Source of the DNA: DATCRE01 sp035493595
GTDB taxonomy: Bacteria > Bacteroidota > Bacteroidia > Cytophagales > Cyclobacteriaceae
Assembly: GCA_035493595.1 (NCBI GenBank)
Contig: DATJHZ010000195.1
Span: 1 to 64,000 of the forward strand
DNA length: 64,000 nucleotides
Reading direction: 5' to 3'
Below are positions 42,894 through 52,040 of the stretch, one piece after another (the first letter of the stretch is position 1; every line of letters begins with the position of its first letter). The translations under genes were made by a program, and so were the position numbers. Under the pieces are notes generated by a model that was not told the origin of the DNA, made no database searches, and saw only the letters and a list, made by a program, of their open reading frames with translations.

Positions 42894-45212
42894 TTAATTC
42901 GATTTACTTCTCTCCAACTTAAATCTTGTTTTTAAGTTGCCAACAGTAAGCGTAAAGTGACCATCTTCCAGCAAGCGCTCATTTTTGCTATTAGGGAAAG
43001 ACAGGCTTTCTTCAGGCTTAATAACAAATGAAAATGTTGCAGACTCGCCAGGTTTGATGTCTTTCTTCTCATAGAACTTCAGATCTCTGACAGGGCGGGA
43101 GATGCTACCAACTTCATCAAATAAAAACCAAAGCACAGCTTCTTTGCCTTCACGTGTACCTGTATTTTTCACAGTTACTGTTGCTGTAATCTCTGAGGTT
43201 GCGCTGGTCAATACAGAGTCGCTAAGTGTAAGGTTTGAATACTCATACGATGTGTAGCTGAGGCCCGTACCGAAAGGCACCAAAGCAATTGGATTTGGAA
43301 TTTCATGCGCCAGCAGAACTTCACTCGACTTATGATTATGCGGTACTAAACGATTAACAGCATATGGAAAGTTAAAGCTCATCTTCGCACTTGGATTTAC
43401 CTTGCCACTTACAATTTCAGCAATGGCTTGTGCACCTTCAAAACCTGGCAATCCTGCAAACAGAACTGCGCCACAACCATTATAGATCTTTGTGATAACA
43501 CGAGGTCTTCCACTGATCATAACTAAAATAACTGGCTTGCCTGTAGCCTGCGCTGCTTTAACAAGTTCAATCTGATCATCGGGTAAATTGATATCAAGGA
43601 TGCTTCCATAACCTTCAGCGTAAGGAGCTTCACCAACAGCAACAACAATGGCATCAGCACCAGCAGCTTTTGATTTAATGTCGCTTGCGCCTAAAGCTAA
43701 TGTAACTTTGGGGGCAGTAAACTCTTGCTGAAGTGCGGTGTAAAGTGTGAGCATATCTTTTGGATAAATACTTTCGTCACTTGTCATCCAACGTAATGTC
43801 CATCCACCACCAAGTGGTGCTTTAAGATTAGCTACCGGACCAACGACTACAATTTTTTTAGTTTTCTCTGGCGCCAAAGGCAATGTGTTTTTCTCATTGC
43901 GCATCAACACAATAGATTCGCGTGCAGCTTCAAGTGCTTTGGCTCTGTTTTCTTTTGATCCGATACGATCGAATCTGTCATTACGTGGTAATGGATTTTC
44001 GAAGAGACCTAAGTCAAGTTTCAAGCGAAGAATACGAGCAATAGAAAGATCAATTCTGTCCATATCTATTTTTCCTTCATTCACTAATTGTTTCAGATAC
44101 TCACAGAAATCAGTAGTGTAAGGAGTCATCGCCATATCAACACCAGCCATGATTGCTTTGTATGTAGCATCTTTTTCATTTTCTGCTACACGATGATTTC
44201 TATAAAGTCTGATGATGTCTTCCCAATCAGTAACAGCAACACCTTTAAACTTAAGTTCGTCGCGAAGTAATTTTGTAAGGATGCGGCTTGAGGCATGAAC
44301 AGCTTCGCCATTAACATCACCACTGTTTATCATAATGGTTTTAATACCAGCATCGATAGCAGCTTTAAAAGAAGGAACATAAAATTCATATAAAGTTTGA
44401 TCAGAGAAATCTGCCGGTCCACGGTCCCAACCATTTTTAGGATCTGAATAGCCTAAGAAATGTTTGGCTGTTGCTGCAATTTTATAAGGAGCAATATCAG
44501 GATCGTTCTGAACACCCTTAACATAAATGCTTGCCATAGTTGAAGCAACATAAGGCGACTCACCAAGTGTTTCATAAAAGCGACCCCATAGTGGTGTACG
44601 ACTCAAGTCGAGCACCGGCGCAAATAACCACTGATGACCGAGGTCTGCAGTTTCTATAGCAGTAACGTGGGCCATGTCTGCAGGAAACTGATTGTTGTAC
44701 GTTGCAGCCGTATTGATAGCATGCGGAAATATCGTTCCACCTTCCAGGTAGTTAGGACCGTGCATGTGGTCAACACCATAGATAATTGGAATTTTTAAAC
44801 GAGATACCTTTAAGTTGTGCTCTTGCAATTCTTTGTAAAACGTGTACCAGGTTTGAGGCGATACAGCAATACCATTCAGAAAAGAACCTACATGATATTT
44901 GCGTAGTATGGTACCGAGCTTGCCAGTATCAACTTTAATTTCAATTTTAAGATCAGTACCGGCTCCCCATTGTGAGTTTGTTACAATGACTGAATTATTG
45001 ATCTGAGTCATCTGGCCAATCTTTTCTTCAAGCGTCATTTGCGAAAGAAGATCATCAATTTTCTTTTCGATGGCTTCATCGGTTCCCCGCTCAGCCTGTC
45101 TTCTTTCTTTGGATGAAAGCGAAGAGGTTGAGTCAGCTGGTTTTGGCGAATTGCATCCTGTAACGAGGCAAACTACAAGGAGCCATGCCAGAAGGATTTT
45201 AGTTAGGTTCAT
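42894..45212 (-). CDS. bglX: glycoside hydrolase family 3 beta-glucosidase (BglX-like lipoprotein)
   Basis: The 772-residue enzyme has a lipoprotein signal ending LVVCLVTGC (Cys20) and a serine-rich linker, then the GH3 N-terminal barrel, GH3_C domain and fibronectin-III-like C-terminal domain. The catalytic nucleophile is the Asp in GVAVTDWEDI; GVDHMHGPNYLEGGTIFPH is the substrate-site loop. It should hydrolyse terminal beta-glucosides in the periplasm or on the cell surface. No SusC/D or other sugar genes are adjacent. Confidence 0.93.
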   Translation of the reverse strand: MNLTKILLAWLLVVCLVTGCNSPKPADSTSSLSSKERRQAERGTDEAIEKKIDDLLSQMTLEEKIGQMTQINNSVIVTNSQWGAGTDLKIEIKVDTGKLGTILRKYHVGSFLNGIAVSPQTWYTFYKELQEHNLKVSRLKIPIIYGVDHMHGPNYLEGGTIFPHAINTAATYNNQFPADMAHVTAIETADLGHQWLFAPVLDLSRTPLWGRFYETLGESPYVASTMASIYVKGVQNDPDIAPYKIAATAKHFLGYSDPKNGWDRGPADFSDQTLYEFYVPSFKAAIDAGIKTIMINSGDVNGEAVHASSRILTKLLRDELKFKGVAVTDWEDIIRLYRNHRVAENEKDATYKAIMAGVDMAMTPYTTDFCEYLKQLVNEGKIDMDRIDLSIARILRLKLDLGLFENPLPRNDRFDRIGSKENRAKALEAARESIVLMRNEKNTLPLAPEKTKKIVVVGPVANLKAPLGGGWTLRWMTSDESIYPKDMLTLYTALQQEFTAPKVTLALGASDIKSKAAGADAIVVAVGEAPYAEGYGSILDINLPDDQIELVKAAQATGKPVILVMISGRPRVITKIYNGCGAVLFAGLPGFEGAQAIAEIVSGKVNPSAKMSFNFPYAVNRLVPHNHKSSEVLLAHEIPNPIALVPFGTGLSYTSYEYSNLTLSDSVLTSATSEITATVTVKNTGTREGKEAVLWFLFDEVGSISRPVRDLKFYEKKDIKPGESATFSFVIKPEESLSFPNSKNERLLEDGHFTLTVGNLKTRFKLERSKSN

Positions 45213-45397
45213 GTTTAGTACTTATGGTTTGGTTGAAAAAACGAGGCCGAATTTAACGATAGATGACGGTATGGCTAGCACGTATTGTTCATAACTTTGG
45301 GTGAAAATGTTAAATAAACCGGATTTTTAGGCAAGACGTTGTACTTACTATATTCTGCAGCTTTGATATTTTTCCATTTCAGATTCTATCATAGAAG

Positions 45398-47473
45398 ATG
45401 CGTTGGATTCCTTTTCCCTTTGTTCGGATTGTTTTATTTCTAATCGCTGGCATCTTGCTGGGAATTTATCAGCCTGACCTAGTACCATATAACGTAGCCT
45501 TTTGGTTCGGAATATTTTCTACACTCCTCTTTTTGTCTTTGGTGATATTCGTTCCGGCATCATCTGAACTAACTCGTGGAGGTATAGCATTGGCGGCTGT
45601 GTTTGCTGCAGGATATATTCGTTCCGTTAATCACATCCAATCAAAAGAACCCAATCATGTATTGCAAATTCATGATCAGATTGAAGCATTCTCAGTACAA
45701 CTTTTCAATCAGCCATCACAGGGAGAAAAAACTTCAAAAGCTGAAGGGGAGATTGATGCCGTGCAGATCAGAGGAAAATGGCACAGAGCAGAAGGAAAAA
45801 TTCACTTGCTTTTTTTACAAGAAAACAACGCATTTCAATATGGAGATGGACTAATTATAAAGGGCAATCCTCAGACTGTACATGCACCATCAAATCCGGG
45901 TGAGTTTGATTACAGAAAATTCTTAGCGTTCAAAAATATTTATCATCAAAAACTTGTAAAGTCAGCAGATGTAAGATTCATAAAACATAATTCCAGGTCT
46001 TTACTTTTCGAATGGGCTTATGCAGCACGAAGTTGGGGTGACAGAGTATTACATGAGAATATAAAAGGTAGCCAGGAACGTGCTATTGCATCAGCTTTAA
46101 TTCTTGGCGTTACTGATGAGTTGGACTGGAACATCTTAAATGCATACGCTTCTACAGGCGTGTTACATGTACTATCCGTGAGTGGCCTTCACGTAGGTAT
46201 AGTGTATATGATTTTACTTTTTCTGTTTAAACCACTTGAGAATAGAAGAGAAGGTAAATGGATATTGGCCATTGTAAGCATCATTGTGTTATGGGCTTAT
46301 GCTTTTATTACAGGTCTTTCGCCTTCGGTATTAAGGTCAGTAACGATGTTTACTTTTATAGCATTATCGAGAGCTATCAACAGGCATACCGATATTTATA
46401 ACACGCTTTCATTATCGGCATTTATTCTTCTGGTGTATGATCCGTTTATGATCATGTCAGTTGGGTTTCAATTATCATATCTGGCATTATTAGGCATCAT
46501 CTATTTTCAGCCAAGATTATATCAATTGTGGGAACCTAAATGGATGTGGCTTGATAAAATATGGGAAGTCTCTTCTGTATCCATAGCGGCACAGCTTGTA
46601 ACCTTTCCCGTCAGTTTGCTTTACTTCCATCAGTTTCCAATATATTTCCTATTTGCCAATTTACTTGTTATACCAGTTTCATTTGTAGTGCTGGTTGGTG
46701 GCTTGGCATTATTGGCAATTCAGTTCATTAGTCCTTTGGCGCATGTAATAGGGGTGTCGCTTGAATTCATTATTAAGGGCATGAACTCGTTTATCGTCCT
46801 CGTAAATAACCTGCCCTGGAGTACTTTGAGTAATGTTTCAATAACATCAATGCAGTATTGGTTGCTTATGGGAGTTTTAGCTTCAATAGCTTTAATGTTT
46901 AGATTTCGTCGTTTTAGCTATGCTGTTATCATTACACTTCTCATGGGGATATTCTCAGTGATTCAATGGACGCAGTATTTTAACTTCTTCAGCAAACAAA
47001 AGATCACGGTTTATAACATACCACATCATACGGCTATCGACCTGTTTGATCAAGGCAAAACACATTTTGTGTTTGATTCCGTTTTGCATAGTGATTCCAA
47101 AAGGATCGCGTATTCAATCAATCCAAACCGGGTAACGTATGGTATAAACTATTTGGAAGATGCATCGACAACCCCTTTAGCGAAAACGATTGTCGGTGCC
47201 AGGGTTATCCGTTGGAGGGATAAATATTTTCTCCAAATAATCAGTTCGGCATTTAAGGTTCCGTTAAATTTACCTTCGTTTGATTATTGTATCGTAAGCA
47301 ACAACGCTGTTCACGATTTGGTAACAATTCAGAAACAGTTGAAGTTTAAGAAACTGATTATCGATAGCAGCAACTCTTACTACGTTGCCGATGGTTTGTT
47401 GAAGAGAAGTCAAGCGAATAAGATTGATGTTTATTCAGTACTTCATCAGGGAGCTTATGAAGAGCTGATATAA
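45398..47473 (+). CDS. comEC: ComEC/Rec2-family DNA uptake channel
   Basis: The 691-residue membrane protein has the N-terminal DUF4131 domain (two helices, then the OB-like region with NPGEFDYRKFLAFKNIYHQ) and the Competence domain (LHVLSVSGLHVGIVYMILL, then several helices). It would carry single-stranded DNA across the inner membrane. The C-terminal metallo-beta-lactamase nuclease domain has no HxHxDH motif; the 150-residue tail (ITVYNIPHHTAIDLFDQG) looks like a degenerate remnant. This short form is common in Bacteroidota. Confidence 0.9.
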   Translation: MRWIPFPFVRIVLFLIAGILLGIYQPDLVPYNVAFWFGIFSTLLFLSLVIFVPASSELTRGGIALAAVFAAGYIRSVNHIQSKEPNHVLQIHDQIEAFSVQLFNQPSQGEKTSKAEGEIDAVQIRGKWHRAEGKIHLLFLQENNAFQYGDGLIIKGNPQTVHAPSNPGEFDYRKFLAFKNIYHQKLVKSADVRFIKHNSRSLLFEWAYAARSWGDRVLHENIKGSQERAIASALILGVTDELDWNILNAYASTGVLHVLSVSGLHVGIVYMILLFLFKPLENRREGKWILAIVSIIVLWAYAFITGLSPSVLRSVTMFTFIALSRAINRHTDIYNTLSLSAFILLVYDPFMIMSVGFQLSYLALLGIIYFQPRLYQLWEPKWMWLDKIWEVSSVSIAAQLVTFPVSLLYFHQFPIYFLFANLLVIPVSFVVLVGGLALLAIQFISPLAHVIGVSLEFIIKGMNSFIVLVNNLPWSTLSNVSITSMQYWLLMGVLASIALMFRFRRFSYAVIITLLMGIFSVIQWTQYFNFFSKQKITVYNIPHHTAIDLFDQGKTHFVFDSVLHSDSKRIAYSINPNRVTYGINYLEDASTTPLAKTIVGARVIRWRDKYFLQIISSAFKVPLNLPSFDYCIVSNNAVHDLVTIQKQLKFKKLIIDSSNSYYVADGLLKRSQANKIDVYSVLHQGAYEELI

Positions 47474-47560
47474 AATGGTCATTAGACATTAGTCAATAGT
47501 AATTAGTTATTGTAAACTGATTACTATCTATTGACTATCGACCATCGACTGATGACTATT
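47474..47560. repeat. degenerate TTGACTA-type repeat, copy 2
   Basis: The stretch fills the gap between comEC and the enoyl-CoA hydratase gene. It holds AGTCAATAG (47491-47499) and its inverse CTATTGACT (47528-47536), then units ACTATCGACCA, TCGACTG and ATGACTA. The block at 48352-48494 has the same order. Confidence 0.6.
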
Positions 47561-47577
47561 TAAAAAAATGACTACCC

Positions 47578-48351
47578 ATGAAATACGTTGAATACGCCGT
47601 TAAGGACAGAGTTGGTTATATAACATTAAACCGACCTGATAAACGAAATGCGTTAAGCAGTGAATTGGTTGCAGATCTGAAAGAAGGTTTTGCGCTTGCT
47701 GAAAATGACGCCGCCGTAAAAGTCATTGTACTAAAAGCAAATGGCGATACGTTTTGTGCAGGTGCAGATCTTGAGTATCTGCAGAAGCTTCAGGGTTTTT
47801 CGTATGAAGAGAATCTCAAAGACTCAACAAGCTTGAAGGATCTTTTTCTTCAGATTTATTTATGTAAGAAAGTTGTTGTTGCTCAGGTACAAGGTCACGC
47901 TTTAGCTGGTGGCTGTGGACTTGTTACAGTATGTGATTTTATATTTGCAGTGCCTGAAGCTAAGTTTGGTTATACAGAAGTTAAGATAGGATTCATTCCT
48001 GCAGTTGTATTGGTATTCCTGTTGCGTAAAGTAGGGGAGTTGCGCACGCGTCATCTGTTGCTTAGTGGCAATTTAATTTTAGCCGAGGACGCACAAGGCA
48101 TAGGTATTGTGAGCAGCATCTATCCCCAAACTATTATTGAAGAAGAGGTACGCAAATTCACATATAACCTCGTTAACGGGAACTCATACAACTCCATGAA
48201 GTTAACCAAGGAAATGATTACCAACGTGCACTCCCTTTCCCTGGAAGAGGCTCTTAACTATGCCGCCGAAATGAATGCCACCGCCCGCGGCTCCGAAGAC
48301 TGCAAAAAAGGCATCTCCGCCTTCCTTAATAAAGAAAAATTATCATGGTGA
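47578..48351 (+). CDS. enoyl-CoA hydratase/isomerase family protein
   Basis: The 257-residue crotonase-fold protein has the N-terminal VGYITLNRPDKRNALSSELV, the first oxyanion loop DTFCAGADLEYL and the second QGHALAGGCGLVTVCDFIF. The catalytic Glu pair of true enoyl-CoA hydratase is not fully clear from sequence (EVKIGFIPAVV has one Glu), so the family call is safer than the exact reaction. It is flanked by two related repeat blocks. Confidence 0.9.
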   Translation: MKYVEYAVKDRVGYITLNRPDKRNALSSELVADLKEGFALAENDAAVKVIVLKANGDTFCAGADLEYLQKLQGFSYEENLKDSTSLKDLFLQIYLCKKVVVAQVQGHALAGGCGLVTVCDFIFAVPEAKFGYTEVKIGFIPAVVLVFLLRKVGELRTRHLLLSGNLILAEDAQGIGIVSSIYPQTIIEEEVRKFTYNLVNGNSYNSMKLTKEMITNVHSLSLEEALNYAAEMNATARGSEDCKKGISAFLNKEKLSW

Positions 48352-48494
48352 ATATTGGTCATTTGTCAAATCAGTCATTGGGGTCAATAGTAATCGTACT
48401 TCGTCAATCTGGAATCGTAAATAGTCATTTAGGATACGCTCACTAATTACTATTGACTGTTAACTATCGACTGCTGACTAATGTCTAAATGATC
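48352..48494. repeat. degenerate TTGACTA-type repeat, copy 3
   Basis: GTCAATAGTAAT (48383-48394) and ATTACTATTGAC (48446-48457) are perfect inverted 12-mers, followed by units ACTATCGACTG and CTGACTAATG. The block lies between the enoyl-CoA hydratase gene and recQ and matches the order of the block at 47474-47560. Confidence 0.65.
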
Positions 48495-48510
48495 CGTATA
48501 TTGCATAGTT

Positions 48511-50427
48511 GTGGAAACGCCCTTAGCTATACTTCAGCAATATTGGAAGCACAGTCAATTCAGGCCGCTGCAGGAAGATATCATTCAATCTGTTTTAAAA
48601 GGTAATGATACATTGGCTCTCTTGCCTACTGGAGGAGGTAAGTCAGTTTGTTTTCAGGTACCAGCATTAATTCTTCCAGGAATCTGTATAGTGATAACGC
48701 CGCTCATAGCCCTGATGAAAGATCAGGTTGAGCAATTAAACAAAAGAGAAATTGAAGCTGTAGCCATTCACTCAGGTATGAGCAAGCAGCAGATCGACAT
48801 ACTGTTGGATAATTGTATTTACGGCACTATCAAGTTTCTCTACGTTTCTCCTGAGAGAATTCAAACAGAAATTTTTCAGGCTCGTGTTAAACAAATGAAA
48901 GTTTCTCTGATTGTTGTAGACGAGGCCCATTGCATCTCTCAATGGGGTTATGACTTTCGTCCGTCGTATCTGAAAATTTCCTTGCTTCGTGAAGTAATGC
49001 CTTCAGTTCCTGTTATTGCGCTCACTGCTACTGCAACGGTAAAGGTGAAGGAAGATATTATAGCGCAGTTAAAATTCAGAACTGCACACCAGGTATTTCA
49101 GAAATCATTCGTGCGCGAGAATCTCTCTTTCGTAGTACGTAAATCAGAAAACAAAGAAAAGAGATTGCTGGATGCTTTATCAAAAGTTAAAGGATCAACT
49201 ATAATTTATGTACGCTCCAGAAAAGCAACAGAAACACTTTCATCCTGGCTTGCTGCAAGATCTATCAGCGCAACATTTTATCATGCTGGTTTGAGTTTTG
49301 GTGATCGTGTTAAACGACAGGAAGATTGGATTCAGGATAAGTGCCGGGTAATGATAGCAACCAACGCCTTTGGTATGGGCATTGACAAGCCCGATGTGAG
49401 GATGGTGATTCATCTTGATCTTACAGAAAATATTGAGTCGTATTACCAGGAGGCGGGCCGTGCAGGTCGTGACGGACAGCGATCTTTCGCGTTGATATTA
49501 TATCATGAGGGCGATATTGTCAGTTTGAAAACTAAAGTTGAACAATCACAACCTTCGTTGGATTTTCTTAAGAAAGTTTATCAGGCCATTTCAAATTATT
49601 ATCAGCTGGCATTGGGCAGCGCCGAAGGCGAAAGTTTTGATTTTGATCTGCCCGTGTTCTGTGATCAATTTGGTTTACATGCCACTGAAGTTTACAATGC
49701 GCTAAAGAAATTAGAAGAGGAGGGACTCATTCAGTTTAATGAGAGTTTTTATAGCCCATCCGTTGTTCATTTTACAATGGACAAACTCGCTCTGTATACT
49801 TTTCAGGTTGCCAACGCCAGGTTTGATCCGCTTATTAAAATGATGCTGAGGTTATATGGAGGCGAATTGTTTTCTGGCTTTATCAGAATTTCAGAAGCCT
49901 ATCTCGCTAAAGCAATTCAGATTTCAGTGAAGGATACTAAAACTCTGCTGACACAACTTCATGAATTAAATGTTATTCTATATCAACCTGCTAAGGATAA
50001 GCCACAGCTAAATTTTATCATGGCCCGACAGGATGCAGCAAATTTACCTGTTAATAAAAGCAGGCTTGCCGAAAGAAGAGAGCTGTCACTGCAAAAGATG
50101 AATGCCATGATTCAGTTGGTTTCTTCAAAAGATCATTGCCGTATGCAACTTATGCAGGATTATTTTGGTGAAGTGACAAACCAGGAATGTGGCATATGTG
50201 ACGTTTGTATTGATAAACGAAAAAGTGAAAATATTTCGACTGTTCACGAAATCAGGCAGGAGATTTTAACTAACATTTCAAAACAAGCCATGTTGATAGA
50301 AGAATTGGAAGACCGGATATCTCCGCAGGACCATGAATTGTTTATCGACATTATTCGTGATTTAGTAGATTCAGGGGAGATTGAATATGATCCATTTTGG
50401 AAATTGCGTAAGCCTGTAACAAAATGA
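48511..50427 (+). CDS. recQ: ATP-dependent DNA helicase RecQ
   Basis: The 638-residue helicase has Walker A LLPTGGGKSVCFQ (about 36-48), DEAH box VVDEAHCISQWGYDFRPSY, aromatic loop included, motif VI YYQEAGRAGRDGQ and the zinc-binding Cys cluster CGICDVC after CRMQLMQDYF. An RQC winged-helix region is present; a full HRDC domain is not obvious. It unwinds DNA in recombination repair. The start is a GTG. Confidence 0.95.
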   Translation: METPLAILQQYWKHSQFRPLQEDIIQSVLKGNDTLALLPTGGGKSVCFQVPALILPGICIVITPLIALMKDQVEQLNKREIEAVAIHSGMSKQQIDILLDNCIYGTIKFLYVSPERIQTEIFQARVKQMKVSLIVVDEAHCISQWGYDFRPSYLKISLLREVMPSVPVIALTATATVKVKEDIIAQLKFRTAHQVFQKSFVRENLSFVVRKSENKEKRLLDALSKVKGSTIIYVRSRKATETLSSWLAARSISATFYHAGLSFGDRVKRQEDWIQDKCRVMIATNAFGMGIDKPDVRMVIHLDLTENIESYYQEAGRAGRDGQRSFALILYHEGDIVSLKTKVEQSQPSLDFLKKVYQAISNYYQLALGSAEGESFDFDLPVFCDQFGLHATEVYNALKKLEEEGLIQFNESFYSPSVVHFTMDKLALYTFQVANARFDPLIKMMLRLYGGELFSGFIRISEAYLAKAIQISVKDTKTLLTQLHELNVILYQPAKDKPQLNFIMARQDAANLPVNKSRLAERRELSLQKMNAMIQLVSSKDHCRMQLMQDYFGEVTNQECGICDVCIDKRKSENISTVHEIRQEILTNISKQAMLIEELEDRISPQDHELFIDIIRDLVDSGEIEYDPFWKLRKPVTK

Positions 50428-50460
50428 GATACTCAAGTGTTTTATAATAATATTTCTGTT

Positions 50461-51183
50461 ATGAAAAGAATTGCCAAGCGTATTTTGGAAATCATTTTAT
50501 ATGTTCATGTAATATTATTTTTTGCTTTAGTTCTGACGCATTGCTCGTTTACTCATTTTGCCAAAATCTCCTATGCTGCTGCAAAAAAGAATAAGCCATT
50601 TGATGTTATCATCGTTCCGGGTATTCCTTATGTAGAGGGTGAGACAAATGAGGTGATGAAGATGCGTGTGTTTTGGGCCAAGCATTTATACGACAGTGGT
50701 TACGCAAAGAATATTATTTTTTCCGGGTCATCGGTTTACAGTCCTTATGTAGAAGGTATCGTTATGAAAATTATGGCCGATTCATTAGGTATACCACCTG
50801 ATCATTCATTCTCGGAGACAAAAGCTGAGCATAGCACTGAAAATGTTTACTACTCATGGAAGATGGCCAGAGATATGGGCTTTAAAAAAATTGCCCTGGC
50901 TACTGATCCATATCAGGCAGGTTTGTTACGTGGATTTGTAAAAGAGTATTGTCCCGGAGTCAAATCTATACCTATTATTTTCGGCACGATGAATATGGGA
51001 AATATTAAGTTGCCCGTTGTAAATGCCCAATCTGCTTTTGTGAAAGATTTTGTTTCTATAACAGAACGTCAGACTTTATGGGAACGCTTTAGAGGCACAC
51101 GTGGAAGACGAGTAAGAGAAGAAGTTAGGGCTGAACTTAAAAAGAAGAAAAAACAAAAACAGGAAGAGGCATCGACAAATTAG
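50461..51183 (+). CDS. YdcF/SanA-family (DUF218) membrane protein
   Basis: The protein of about 240 residues has an N-terminal membrane helix (ILEIILYVHVILFFALVL) and a DUF218 domain with FDVIIVPGIPYVEG, IIFSGSSVYSPYVEG and the helix SFSETKAEHSTENVYYSW. Members such as SanA and ElyC affect envelope integrity in E. coli, but the activity is not known. The C-terminus is basic (RGRRVREEVRAELKKKKKQK). The frame opens at 50437, but the ATG at 50461 (MKRIAKRILE) is preferred. It follows recQ by 33 bases. Confidence 0.85.
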   Translation: MKRIAKRILEIILYVHVILFFALVLTHCSFTHFAKISYAAAKKNKPFDVIIVPGIPYVEGETNEVMKMRVFWAKHLYDSGYAKNIIFSGSSVYSPYVEGIVMKIMADSLGIPPDHSFSETKAEHSTENVYYSWKMARDMGFKKIALATDPYQAGLLRGFVKEYCPGVKSIPIIFGTMNMGNIKLPVVNAQSAFVKDFVSITERQTLWERFRGTRGRRVREEVRAELKKKKKQKQEEASTN

Positions 51184-51228
51184 CCTCATCCTAGACTGTC
51201 TCCAGAGAAGAAGGATTTGGAACGAGGT

Positions 51229-51951
51229 CTACTCTTTCTTTTTCAAAAATATTTTATGATATAATGTTAACCTTCCTATATCACGCGAATAATATCCTTT
51301 GTTGCTGGCTCTTTTCTGAACGATGTGTAAATATCCCACTTCAACCGATATTTTTTTACTCAATACAAATTCTGTAGCTGCATAGATTCTATTTTGATCA
51401 AACGTATTGGCGCGGTCATTATACATCACTTCATCACTCGCTTTAAAAATATATTTATCGTTGAGTTTGTAGCTTAGTTGTGACCTGAAACGAAATCTGA
51501 AATTGAAATTGTAACCATCCTCCAACTCTGTTTTGGCTTTATTAACCTGACGTATGTAACGTTCATCAACACGAACACGCTCCTGGAATTTTAATTTTTT
51601 AGTAAGGGGAATGTGATATGTCAATTCCTGAAAAGGACGAATCTCTGGTGTAACTACTTTGTATCCGTCTTCAGGTATCTGAGCGTAGATCCATGAAAAA
51701 CTACAACCCACAGCAGGTTCAAAATTCTTTATCAGGTAGTGAAGATGTGTGTGGGCAATTAATTGATTTTGAACATCCGGGTTTATAAATCGGCGATTGT
51801 CAACTTCATTTATCCAGCTTAGCCTCTCATTGAAGTAGATCTGGTTGAAATAACGAATCCAATAAACTTTTTGGTGCAACGTCTTGCCTTGCGAATAAGC
51901 AGTACTCGTTAATGCACCAAGTAAAAAACAGATGGTGGTCAGTCTTTTCAT
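51229..51951 (-). CDS. DUF2490 family outer membrane protein
   Basis: The 240-residue protein has a signal peptide (about 1-20, ending TAYSQ) and the DUF2490 pattern: YWIRYFNQIYFNERLSWINE, PEIRPFQELTYHI, and a closing IGRLTLYHKIFLKKKE. It is predicted to be a small outer-membrane barrel of unknown function. It is transcribed alone, ending close to the convergent YdcF-like gene. Confidence 0.88.
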   Translation of the reverse strand: MKRLTTICFLLGALTSTAYSQGKTLHQKVYWIRYFNQIYFNERLSWINEVDNRRFINPDVQNQLIAHTHLHYLIKNFEPAVGCSFSWIYAQIPEDGYKVVTPEIRPFQELTYHIPLTKKLKFQERVRVDERYIRQVNKAKTELEDGYNFNFRFRFRSQLSYKLNDKYIFKASDEVMYNDRANTFDQNRIYAATEFVLSKKISVEVGYLHIVQKRASNKGYYSRDIGRLTLYHKIFLKKKE

Positions 51952-52040
51952 GGGCTATTTAAAAAATTACTATGGTGCTAGATTAATAAATCCTGTTTCA
52001 GTTAGGAGTTTAGTTTAATAATTAGAAATTGATTTTGATA

